This document shows, piece by piece, positions 36,901 to 48,929 of a stretch of 64,000 nucleotides of DNA. The position numbers and the translations under genes are program-made. Each line of letters opens with the position of its first letter. The stretch's first letter is position 1. The DNA is from Arenicola marina (Eukaryota; Annelida; Polychaeta; Arenicolidae): NCBI GenBank assembly GCA_964019135.1, contig OZ025256.1:34072035-34136034 (forward strand), given 5' to 3'. The notes beneath the pieces are model-generated. The model had not been told where the DNA came from. It worked only from the letters and a program-made list of their open reading frames with translations, and did not search any database.

Positions 36901-39900
36901 CTCGCCATTATATTATGCAGTGGTGTAATTAATCACTTACTCCCCAGCTCGCCATTATATTATGCAGTGGTGTAATTAATCACTGATTCCCCAGCTAGCC
37001 ATTATATTATGCAGTGGTGTAATTAATCACTTACTCCTCAGCTCGCCATTATATTATGCAGTGGTGTAATTAATAACTTACTCCCCAGCTCGCCATTATG
37101 TTTTGCAGTGGTGTAATTAATCACTTACTCCCCAGCTCGCAATTATATTATGCAGTGGTGTAATTAATCACTTACTCCCCAGCTGGCCATTATATTATAC
37201 AGTGGTGTAATTAATCACTTACTCTCCAGCTCGCCATTATATTATGCAGTGGTGTAATTAATCGCTTACTCCCCAGCTGGCCATTATATTATGCAGTGGT
37301 GTAATTAATCACTTACTCCCCAGCTCGCCATTATATTATGCAGTGGTGTAATTAATCACTTACTCCCCAGCTCGCCATTATATTATGCAGTGATGTAATT
37401 AATAACTTATTCCCTAGCTCGCCATTATATTATGCAGTGGTGTAATTAATCACTTACTCCCCAGCTCGCCATTATATTATGCAGTGGTGTAATTAATAAC
37501 TTACTCCCCAGCTCGCCATTATATTTTGCAGTGGTGTAATTAATCACTTACTCCCCAGCTCGCAATTATATTATGCAGTGGTGTAATTAATCACTTACTC
37601 CACAGCTGGCCATTATATTATGCAGTGGTGTAATTAATCACTTACTCCCCAGCTCGCCATTATATTATGCAGTGGCGTAATTAATCGCTTACTCCCAAGC
37701 TGGCCATTATATTATGCAGTGGTGTAATTAATCACTTACTCCCCAGCTCGCCATTATATTATGCAGTGGTGTAATTAATCACTTACTCCCCAGCTCGCCG
37801 TTATATTATGTAATGGTGTAATTAATCACTTACTCCACAGCTGGCTATTATATTATGCAGTGGTGTAATTAATCACTTACTCCACAGCTCGCCATTATAT
37901 TATGCAGTGGTGTAATTAATCGCTTACTCCCCAGCTGGCCATTATATTATGCAGTGGTGTAATTAATCACTTACTCCCCAGCTCGCCATTATATTATGCA
38001 GTGGTGTAATTAATCACTTACTCCCCAGCTCGCCATTATATTATGTAGTGGTGTAATTAATCACTTACTCCCCAGCTCGCCATTATATTATGTAGTGGTG
38101 TAATTAATCACTTACTCCCCAGCTTGCCATTATATTATGTAGTGGTGTAATTAATCACTTACTCCCCAGCTCGCCATTATATTATGTAGTGGTGTAATTA
38201 ATCACTTACTCCCCAGCTCGCCATTATATTATGCAGTGGTGTAATTAATCACTTACTCCATAGCTCGCCATTATATTATGCAGTGGTCTAATTAATCACT
38301 TACTCCCCAGCTCGCCATTATATTATGCAGTGGTGTAATTAATCACTTACTCCCCAGCTCGCCATTATATTATGTAGTGGTGTAATTAATCACTTACTCC
38401 CCAGCTCGCCATTATATTATGCAGTGGTGTAATTAATCACTTACTCTGTAGCTCGCCATTATATTATGCAGTGATGTAATTAATCACTTACTCCCCAGCT
38501 CGCCATTATAATATGCAGTGGTGTAATTAATCACTTACTCCTCAGCTCGCCATTATATTATGCAGTGGTGTAATTAATAACTTACTCCCCAGCTCGCCAT
38601 TATATTATGCAGTGGTGTAATTAATCACTTACTCCCCAGCTCGCCATTATATTATGCAGTGGTGTAATTAATCACTTACTCCCCAGCTCGCCATTATATT
38701 ATGTAATGGTGTAATTAATCACTTACTCCACAGCTTGCCATTATATTATGCAGTGATGTAATTAATCCCTTACTCCCCTGCTGGCCATTATATTATGCAG
38801 TGGTGTAATTAATCACTTACTCCCCGGCTCGCCATTATATTATGCAGTGGTGTAATTAATAACTTACTCCCCAGCTCGCCATTATATTATGCAGTGGTGT
38901 AATTAATAACTTACTCCCCAGCTCGCCATTATATTATGTAGTGATGTAATTAATCACTTACTCCCCAGCTCGCCATTATATTATGTTGTGGTGTAATTAA
39001 TCACTTACTCCCCAGCTCGCCATTATATTATGTAGTGGTGTAATTAATCACTTACTCCCCAGCTCGCCATTATATTATGCAGTGGTGTAATTAATCACTT
39101 ACTCCATAGCTCGCCATTATATTATGCAGTGGTCTAATTAATCACTTACTCCCCAGCTCGCCATTATATTATGCAGTGGTGTAATTAATCACTTACTCCC
39201 CAGCTCGCCATTATATTATGTAGTGGTGTAATTAATCACTTACTCCCCAGCTCGCCATTATATTATGCAGTGGTGTAATTAATCACTTACTCTGTAGCTC
39301 GCCATTATATTATGCAGTGATGTAATTAATCACTTACTCCCCAGCTCGCCATTATAATATGCAGTGGTGTAATTAATCACTTACTCCTCAGCTCGCCATT
39401 ATATTATGCAGTGGTGTAATTAATAACTTACTCCCCAGCTCGCCATTATATTATGCAGTGGTGTAATTAATCACTTACTCCCCAGCTCGCCATTATATTA
39501 TGCAGTGGTGTAATTAATCACTTACTCCCCAGCTCGCCATTATATTATGTAATGGTGTAATTAATCACTTACTCCACAGCTTGCCATTATATTATGCAGT
39601 GATGTAATTAATCCCTTACTCCCCAGCTGGCCATTATATTATGCAGTGGTGTAATTAATCACTTACTCCCCGGCTCGCCATTATATTATGTAGTGGTGTA
39701 ATTAATAACTTACTCCCCAGCTCGCCATTATATTATGTAGTGGTGTAATTAATAACTTACTCCCCAGCTCGCCATTATATTATGTAGTGGTGTAATTAAT
39801 CACTTACTCCCCAGCTCGCCATTATATTATGTTGTGATGTAATTAATCACTTACTCCCCAGCTCGCCATTATATTATGTAGTGGTGTAATTAATAATTTA

Positions 39901-42900
39901 CTCCTCAGCTCGCCATTATATTATGTAGTGATGTAATTAATCACTTACTCTCCAGCTCGCCATTATATTATGTAGTGGTGCAATTAATCACTTACTCCCC
40001 AGCTCGCCATTATATAATGCAGTGGTGTAATTAATCACTTACTCCCCAGCTCGCCATTATATTCTGTAGTGATGTAATTAATCACTTACTCCCCAGCTCG
40101 CCATTATATTATGCAGTGGTGTAATTAATCACTTACTCCCCAGCTCGCCATTATATTATGCAGTGATGTAATTAATCCCTTACTCCCCAGCGCGCCATTA
40201 TATTATGTAGTGGTGTAATTAATAACTTACTCACCAGCTCGCCATTATATTATGCAGTGATGTAATTAATCACTTACTCCCCAGCTCGCCATTATATTAT
40301 GCAGTGATGTAATTAATAACTTACCCCACAGCTCGCCATTATATTATGCAGTGATGTAATTAATAACTTACTCCCCAGCTCGCCATTATATTATGCAGTG
40401 GTGTTATTAATCACTTACCCCCCAGCTCGTCATAATATTATGCAGTGGTGTAATTAATCACTTACTCCCCAGCTCGCCATTATATTATGCAGTGGTCTAA
40501 TTAATCACTTACCCCCCAGCTCGCCATTATATTATGCAGTGGTGTAATTAATCACTTACTCCCCAGCTCGCCATTATATTATGCCGTGGTGTAATTAATC
40601 ACTTACCCCCCAGCTCGCCATTATATTATGCAGTGGTGTAATTAATCACTTATTCCCCAGCTCGCCATTATATCATGTAGTGGTGTAATTAATCACTTAC
40701 TCCCCAGATCGCCATTATATTATGCAGTGGTGTAATTAATCACTTACTCCCCAGCTCGCCATTATATAATGCAGTGATGTAATTAATCACTTACTCCCCA
40801 GCTCGCCATTATATTATGCAGTGGTGTAATTAATCACTTACTCCCCAGCTCGCCATTATATAATGCAGTGATGTAATTAATCCCTTACTCCCCAGCTCGC
40901 CATTATATTATGCAGTGTTGTAATTAATCACTTACTCCCCAGCTCGCCATCATATTATGCAGTGGTGTAATTAATAACTTATTCTCCAGCTCGCCATTAT
41001 ATTATGCAGTGGTGTAATTAATCACTTACTCCTCAGCTCGCCCTTATATTATGTAGTGGTGTAATTAATAACTTACTCCCCAGCTCGCCATTATATTATG
41101 CAGTGGTGTAATTAATCACTTACTCCCCAGCTCGCCATTATATTATGTAGTGGTGTAATTAATCACTTACTCCCCAGCTCGCCATTATATTATGCAGTGA
41201 TGTAATTAATCTCTTACTCCCCAGCTGGCCATTATATTATGCAGTGGTGTAATTAATCACTTACTCCCCAGCTCGCCATTATATTATGCAGTGGTGTAAT
41301 TAATCACTTACTCCCCAGCTCGTGATTATATTATGCAGTGGTGTAATTAATCACTTACTCCCCAGCTGGCCATTATATTATGTAGTGGTGTAATTAATCA
41401 CTTACTCCCCAGCTCGCCATTATATTATGCAGTGGTGTAACTAATCGCTTACTCCCCAGCTGGCCATTATATTATGCAGTGGTGTAATTAATAATTTACT
41501 CCTCAGCTCGCCATTATATTATGTAGTGATGTAATTAATCACTTACTTCCCAGCTCGCCATTATATTATGTAGTGGTGCAATTAATCACTTACTCCCCAG
41601 CTCGCCATTATATTATGCCGTGGGGTAATTAATCAATTACTCCCCAGCTCGCCATTATATTATGCAGTGATGTAATTAATCACTTACTCTCCAGCTCGCC
41701 ATTATATTATGCAGTGGTGTAATTAATAATTTACTCCTCAGCTCGCCATTATATTATGTAGTGATGTAATTAATCACTTACTCCCCAGCTCGCCATTATA
41801 TTATGCCGTGGGGTAATTAATCAATTACTCCCCAGCTCGCCATTATATTATGCAGTGATGTAATTAATCACTTACTCCCCAGCTCGCCATTATATTATGC
41901 AGTGGTGTAATTAATAATTTACTCCTCAGCTCGCCATTATATTATGTAGTGATGTAATTAATCACTTACTTCCCAGCTCGCCATTATATTATGTAGTGGT
42001 GCAATTAATCACTTACTCCCCAGCTCGCCATTATATTATGCCGTGGGGTAATTAATCAATTACTCCCCAGCTCGCCATTATATTATGCAGTGATGTAATT
42101 AATCACTTACTCCCCAGCTCGCCATTATATTATGCAGTGGTGTAATCAATCACTTACTCTCCAGCTCGCCATTACATTATATAGTGGTGTAATTAATCAC
42201 TTACTCCCCAGCTCGCCATTATATTATGCAGTGGTGTAATTAATCACTTACTCCCCAGCTCGCCATTATATTATGCAGTGATGTAATTAATCCCTTACTC
42301 CCCAGCGCGCCATTATATTATGTAGTGATGTAATCAATCACTTATTCCCCAGCTCGCCATTATATTATGCAGTGGTGTAATTAATAACTAACTCCCCAGC
42401 TCGCCATTATATTATGCAGTGATGTAACTAATCCCTTACTCCCCAGCTCGCCATTATATTATGCAGTTGTGTAATTAATCACTTACTCCCCAGCTCGCCA
42501 TTACATTATGCAGTTGTGTAATTAATCACTTACTCCCCAGCTCGCCATTATATTATGCAGTTGTGTAATTAATCACTTACTCCCCAGCTCGCAATTATAT
42601 TATGCAGTTGTGTAATTAATCACTTACTCCCCAGCTCGCCATAATATTATGCAGTTGTGTAATTAATCACTTACTCCCCAGCTCGCCATTATATTATGCA
42701 TTTGTGTAATTACTCACTTACTCCCCAGCTCGCCATTATATTATGCATTTGTGTAATTACTCACTTACTCCCCAGCTCGCCATTATATTATGCAGTGGTG
42801 TAATTAATCACTTACTCCCCAGCTCGCCATTATATTATGCAGTGGTGTAATTAATCACTTACTCCCCAGCTCGCCATTATATTATGTAGTGGTGTAATTA

Positions 42901-43982
42901 ATCACTTACTCCCCAGCTCGCCATTATATTATGTAGGGATGTAATTAATCACTTACTCCCCAGCTCGCCATTATATTATGCAGTGGTGTAATTAATCACT
43001 TACTCCCCAGCTCGCCATTATATTATGCAGTGGTGTAATTAATCCCTTAATCCCCAGCTCGCCATTATATTATGCAGTGGTGTAATTAATCACTTACTCC
43101 CCAGCTCGCCATTATATTATGCAGTGGTGTAATTAATCACTTACTCCCCAGCTCGCCATTATATTATGCAGTGGTGTAATTAATCCCTTAATCCCCAGCT
43201 CGCCATTATATTATGCAGTGGTGTAATTAATCACTTACTCCGCAGCTCGCCATTATATTATGCAGTGATGTAATTAGTCCCTTACTCCCCAGCTCGCCAT
43301 TATATTATGTAGTGGTGTAATTAATAACTTACTAACCAGCTCGCCATTATATTATGCAGTGGTGTAATTAATCACTTACCCCCCAGCTCGCCTTTATATT
43401 ATGCAGTGGTGTAATTAATCACTTACTCCCCAGCTCGCCATTATATTATATAGTGGTGTAATTAATCACTTACTCCCCAGCTCGCCACTATATTATGCAG
43501 TGGTGTAATTAATCACTTACTCCCCAGCTCGCCATTATATTATGCAGTGATGTAGTTAATCCCTTACTCCCCAGCTCGCCATTATATTATGCAGTGATGT
43601 AATTAATCACTTACTGCCCAGGTCGCCATTATATTATGCAGTTGTGTAATTAATCACTTACTCCCCAGCTCGCCATTATATTATGTAGTGATGTAATTAA
43701 TCACTTACTCCCCAGCTCGCCATTATATTATGCAGTTGTGTAATTAATCACTTACTCCTCAGCTGGCCATTATATTATGCAGTGATGTAATTAATCACTT
43801 ACTCCCCAGCTCGCCATTATATTATGCAGTGATGTAATTAATCACTTACTCCCCAGCTCGCCATTATATTATGCCGTGGTGTAATTAATAACTTACTCCC
43901 CAACTCGCCATTATATTATGCAGTGGTGCAATTAATAACTTACTCCCCAGCTCGCCATTATATTATGCATTATATTATATTA

Positions 43983-44324
43983 GGCCATACTCACACCTAC
44001 AGTGTGTGGCGGCCATACAAACAGCCACAGTGTGTGGCGGCCATACTCACACCCTCAATGTGTGGCGGCCATACTCACACTCACAGTGTGTGGCGGCCAC
44101 ACTCACACCCACAGTGTGTGGCGGCCATACTCACACCCACAGTGTGTGGCGGCCATACTTACTCCAACAGTGTGTGGCGGCCATACTCATTCCAACAGTG
44201 TGTGGCGGACATACTCGCACCCACAGTGTGTGGCGGCCATACTCACACCCACAGTGTGTTGCGGCCATACTCACACCCACAGTGTATTGCGGCCATACTC
44301 ACACCCACAGTGTGTGGCGGCCAT
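43983..44324. repeat. 28-bp repeat island inside the 47-bp satellite, about 12 copies
   Basis: Units of 28 bp, containing GGCCATACTCACACCCACAG and TGTGTGGC, interrupt the 47-bp array. The left junction carries ATTATGCATTATATTATATT. The right junction fuses GGCCAT directly to ATTATGTAGTGG of the satellite; GGCCAT also occurs in CTGGCC variants of the 47-bp unit. The island is nearly identical to the start of the large 28-bp array at 45474, an offset of 1491 bp. Confidence 0.95.
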
Positions 44325-45459
44325 ATTATGTAGTGGTGTAATTAATCACTTACTCCCCAGCTCGCCAATATATTATGCAGTGGTGTAATTAATCACTTAC
44401 TCCCCAGCTCGCCATTATATTATGCAGTGGTGTAATTAATCACTTACTCACCAGCTCGCCATTATATTATGCAGTGATGTAATTAATCACTTACTCCCCA
44501 GCTCGCCATTATATTATGCAGTGGTGTAATTAATAATTTACTCCTCAGCTCGCCATTATATTATGTAGTGATGTAATTAATCACTTACTTCCCAGCTCGC
44601 CATTATATTATGTAGTGGTGCAATTAATCACTTACTCCCCAGCTCGCCATTATATTATGCCGTGGGGTAATTAATCAATTACTCCCCAGCTCGCCATTAT
44701 ATTATGCAGTGATGTAATTAATCACTTACTCCCCAGCTCGCCATTATATTATGCAGTGGTGTAATCAATCACTTACTCTCCAGCTCGCCATTACATTATA
44801 TAGTGGTGTAATTAATCACTTACTCCCCAGCTCGCCATTATATTATGCAGTGGTGTAATTAATCACTTACTCCCCAGCTCGCCATTATGTTATGCAGTGA
44901 TGTAATTAATCCCTTACTCCCCAGCGCGCCATTATATTATGTAGTGATGTAATCAATCACTTATTCCCCAGCTCGCCATTATATTATGCAGTGGTGTAAT
45001 TAATAACTAACTCCCCAGCTCGCCATTATATTATGCAGTGATGTAACTAATCCCTTACTCCCCAGCTCGCCATTATATTATGCAGTTGTGTAATTAATCA
45101 CTTACTCCCCAGCTCGCCATTACATTATGCAGTTGTGTAATTAATCACTTACTCCCCAGCTCGCCATTATATTATGCAGTTGTGTAATTAATCACTTACT
45201 CCCCAGCTCGCAATTATATTATGCAGTTGTGTAATTAATCACTTACTCCCCAGCTCGCCATAATATTATGCAGTTGTGTAATTAATCACTTACTCCCCAG
45301 CTCGCCATTATATTATGCATTTGTGTAATTACTCACTTACTCCCCAGCTCGCCATTATATTATGCATTTGTGTAATTACTCACTTACTCCCCAGCTCGCC
45401 ATTATATTATGCAGTGGTGTAATTAATCACTTACTCCCCAGCTCGCCATTATATTATGC
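44325..45459. repeat. 47-bp satellite, second block, about 24 copies
   Basis: This resumes the 47-bp satellite between the two 28-bp arrays. From about 44464 to 45459 it is a near-identical copy of 41845-42840, at an offset of 2619 bp. Shared rare variants are CCGTGGGG (42041 and 44660), a run of CAGTTGTG units, and two GCATTTGTG units (42745 and 45364). One difference seen is ATTATGTTATG near 44888 for ATTATATTATG. Confidence 0.95.
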
Positions 45460-45473
45460 ATTATATTATATTA

Positions 45474-47975
45474 GGCCATACTCACACCTACAGTGTGTGG
45501 CGGCCATACAAACAGCCACAGTGTGTGGCGGCCATACTCACACCCTCAATGTGTGGCGGCCATACTCACACTCACAGTGTGTGGCGGCCACACTCACACC
45601 CACAGTGTGTGGCGGCCATACTCACACCCACAGTGTGTGGCGGCCATACTTACTCCAACAGTGTGTGGCGGCCATACTCATTCCAACAGTGTGTGGCGGA
45701 CATACTCGCACCCACAGTGTGTGGCGGCCATACTCACACCCACAGTGTGTTGCGGCCATACTCACACCCACAGTGTGTTGCGGCCATACTCACACCCACA
45801 GTGTGTGGCGGCCATACTCACACCCACAGTGTGTGGCGGCCATACAAACACCCACAGTGTGTGGCGGCCATACAAACACCCACAGTGTGTGGCGGCCATA
45901 CTCACACCCACAGTGTGTTGCGGCCATACTCACTCCAACAGTGTGTGGCGGCCATACTCACACCCACAGTGTGTGGCAGCCATACTCACAGCCACAGTGT
46001 GTGGCGGCCATACTCACACCCACAGTGTGTGGCGGCCATACTCACACCTGCAGTGTGTGGCGGCCATACTCACACCTGCAGTGTGTGGCGGCCATACTCA
46101 CAGCCACAGTGTGTGGCGGCCATATTCACACCAACAGTGTGTGGGGGCCATACTCACACCCAGTGTGTCGCAGCCATACTCACTCCAACAGTGTGTGGGG
46201 GCCGTACTCACACCCACAGTGTGTGGCAGCCATACTCACAGCCACAGTGTGTGGCGGCCATACTCACACCCACAGTGTGTGGCGGCCATACTCACACCCA
46301 CAGTGTGTGGCGGCCATACTCACACCCGCAGTGTGTGGCGGCCATACTCACACCCACAGTGTGTGGCGGCCATACTTACTCCAACAGTGTGTGGCGGCCA
46401 TTCTCACTCCAACAGTGTTTGGCGGCCATACTCACACCTGCAGTGTGTGGCGGCCATACTTACTCCAACAGTGTGTTGCGACCATACTCACACCCACAGT
46501 GTGTGGCGGCCATACTCACACTCACAGTGTGTGGCGGCCATACTCACACCTACAGTGTGTGGCGGCCATACTCACACCCCCAGTGTGTGGCGGCCATACT
46601 CACAGCCACAGTGTGTGGCGGCCATACTCACACCCACAGTGTGTTGCGGCCATACTCACACCCACAGTGTGCGGCGGCCATACTCACACCCACAGTGTGT
46701 GGCGGCCATACAAACACCCACAGTGTGTGGCGACCATACTCATTCCAACAGTGTGTGGCGGACATACTCACACCCACAGTGTGTGGCGGCCATACAAACA
46801 CCCACAGTGTGTGGCGACCATACTCATTCCAACAGTGTGTGGCGGCCATACTCACACCCACAGTGTGTGGCGGCCATACTCACACCCACAGTGTGTGGCG
46901 GCCATACTCACACCCACAGTGTGTGGCGGCCACACTCACACCCACAGTGTGTGGCGGCCATACTCACACCCACAGTGTGTGGCGGCCATACTCACACCCA
47001 CAGTGTGTGGCGGCCATACTCACACCCACAGTGTGTGGCGGCCATACTCACACCTACAGTGTGTGGCGGCCATACTCACACCCCCAGTGTGTGGCGGCCA
47101 TACTCACACCCACAGTGTGTGGCGGCCATACTCACACCCACAGTGTGTGGCGGCCATACTCACACCCACAGTGTGTGGCGGACATACTCACACCCACAGT
47201 GTGTGGCGGCCATACTCACACCCACAGTGTGTGGCGGCCATACTCACACCCACAGTGTGTGGCGGCCATACTCACACCCACAGTGTGTGGCGGCCACACT
47301 CACACCCACAGTGTGTGGGGCCATACTCACACCCACAGTGTGTGGCGGCCATACTCACACCCACAGTGTGTAGCGGCCATACTCACAGCCACAGTGTGTG
47401 ACGGCCATACTCACGCCCACAGTGTGTAGCGGCCATACTCACACCCACAGTGTGTAGCGGCCATACTCACAGCCACAGTGTGTGGCGGCCATACTCACGC
47501 CCACAGTGTGTGGGGGCCATACTCACACCTACATTGTGTGGCGTCCATACTCACACCTACAGTGTGTGGCGGCCACACTCACACCCACAGTGTGTGGCGG
47601 CCATACAAACACCCACAGTGTGTGGCGGCCATACTCACACCCACAGTGTGTGGCGGCCATTCTCACACCCACAGTGTGTGGCGGCCATACTCACACCCAC
47701 AGTGTGTGGCGGCCATACTCACAGAAACAGTGTGTGGCGGCCATAATCACACCCACAGTGTGTGGCGGCCATACTCACTCCAACAGTGTTTGACGGCCAT
47801 ACTCACTCCAACAGTGTGTGGGGGCCATACTCACACCCACAGTGTGTGGCAGCCATACTCACTCCAACAGTGTGTGGCAGTCCAGAGCTAAACTCAAACC
47901 CACAGTGTGTGGCAGTCCAGAGCCATACTCAAGCCCACAGTGTGTGGCAGTCCAGAGCCAAACTCAATTTATGGC
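45474..47975. repeat. 28-bp minisatellite, about 88 copies
   Basis: The unit matches the island at 43983 and continues for 2.5 kb. The segment CCACAGTGTGTGG in each unit is a perfect 5-bp stem with a GTG loop. Variants include ACAAACACCC, ACTCCAACAG, TTGCGGCC and CACCTGCAG. From about 47880 the units lengthen to about 35 bp by gaining a TCCAGAG segment, and the array then fades. Since 28 is not divisible by three and no plus-strand frame has a stop, three overlapping ORFs of 626-679 codons arise. They are taken as artefacts. Confidence 0.97.
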
Positions 47976-48929
47976 AGTCTACTAAACTATAAACAAGAGG
48001 GTGAGAATGACTATCGATGATATATAACTATGTTATTTTATCACAATGCCTTTTCTGGGCGCGTTTGTATATACGTCAACATTACCTCCATCTGCTGACC
48101 GTCATATGACAAATCCTGCACGTTGCCAATAAGGCAGGACCGTAATTCCTTTCATTGCGTATATTACATTTTTCACGTTATGAATCGGCCGAGTTATTTC
48201 TTGTCCCCTTTTATAAGATTCATCAGTATGTAGTTTTAACATAATATTAAATATTTACCACACAGACTGTGATTGCTACCATCACAGTCATCAAAATCTG
48301 TGAAGCACCATTATGAGTCAGGCGTCGCGGAGCTACGGGGCCCGAAGCCAGCCACTGGGAAATAATTCCTAATCCTACCCAGCTCTGAGCTTTCGCCAAA
48401 CCCCCTCCTCGCGAGCCGGAATGTGGTGGCGAAGTGGGGGGGGGCGTCACCATATTTCCATTCACAACACGTTCCGGTTTAACCAAACACGCGGACGCCG
48501 ACAACCACCCATTGGTGGCTCCTCCAAGCGATGATAGATGGCTTTCCTGATGCAGATGATGCGCTGCGCTGGTGTCTGGCAGATTTGCAATCCCACTGAA
48601 GGTCATTGGCAAACGATATTGGGGACGCCCATGACTGTAGCAGAGCGCGGGGGAACTACATTTCCTGTAGAGATCTGTCTCGTCAGAGGAGACTTTAAGA
48701 GCTGATCGAGATTGCGAGACAGTTAAGTTCCATTACGACACTCAGCGAGGCGGTCACTGAGCCTCCTTCTGGTTATCATACACCGGCTGGCCATAACTCG
48801 GCCCCTTATGGTCACTACAGTAAACAAATGTCATTCCAGGGAGCTGGCTATTAGTCCAATCTGGACGCGTTCCTGTAGTCCACGACCTAATAAGACAAGT
48901 CCGCCCGTAGATATGTTTGCAGCAATGCG
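47976..48929. other. Unique island between the 28-bp and 41-bp arrays
   Basis: No gene is confidently seen. A 121-codon minus-strand ORF (48247-48612) has no recognisable domain. Its end, ILMTVMVAITVC, is hydrophobic and is bounded by a CACAG acceptor-like site and a GTAAAT donor-like site. That makes a short transmembrane exon conceivable but unproven. A G run lies at about 48437-48446. Confidence 0.4.

Larger units (their letters stand above)
16481..43970. repeat. 47-bp satellite array, roughly 585 copies
   Basis: The unit is 47 bp; typical copies contain GTAATTAATCACTTACTCCC, then CAGCTCGCCATTATATTATG, then a CAGTGGTG or TAGTGATG ending. Each unit has the palindrome TAATTA and ATTAAT. Common variants are CAGCTCGCC or CAGCTGGCC (the latter forms CCAGCTGG), and ATTAATCAC, ATTAATAAC or ATTAATCCC. 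The period is held almost perfectly over 27 kb, with few single-base indels. Stop codons occur in the unit, so no long ORF results. Higher-order duplication is widespread, at offsets that are multiples of 47 (846, 940, 987, 1410, 1786, 3196 and 3290 bp). A centromeric, pericentromeric or other heterochromatic role is possible but not shown. Confidence 0.98.

Noticed and set aside
16481..45459. CRISPR-like array
   Set aside because: The repeats are contiguous 47-bp units with no unique spacers, in a eukaryotic context with spliced exons.
45362..47429. Three overlapping plus-strand ORFs of 626-679 codons
   Set aside because: They are the three phases of a stop-free 28-bp repeat, all equally open.
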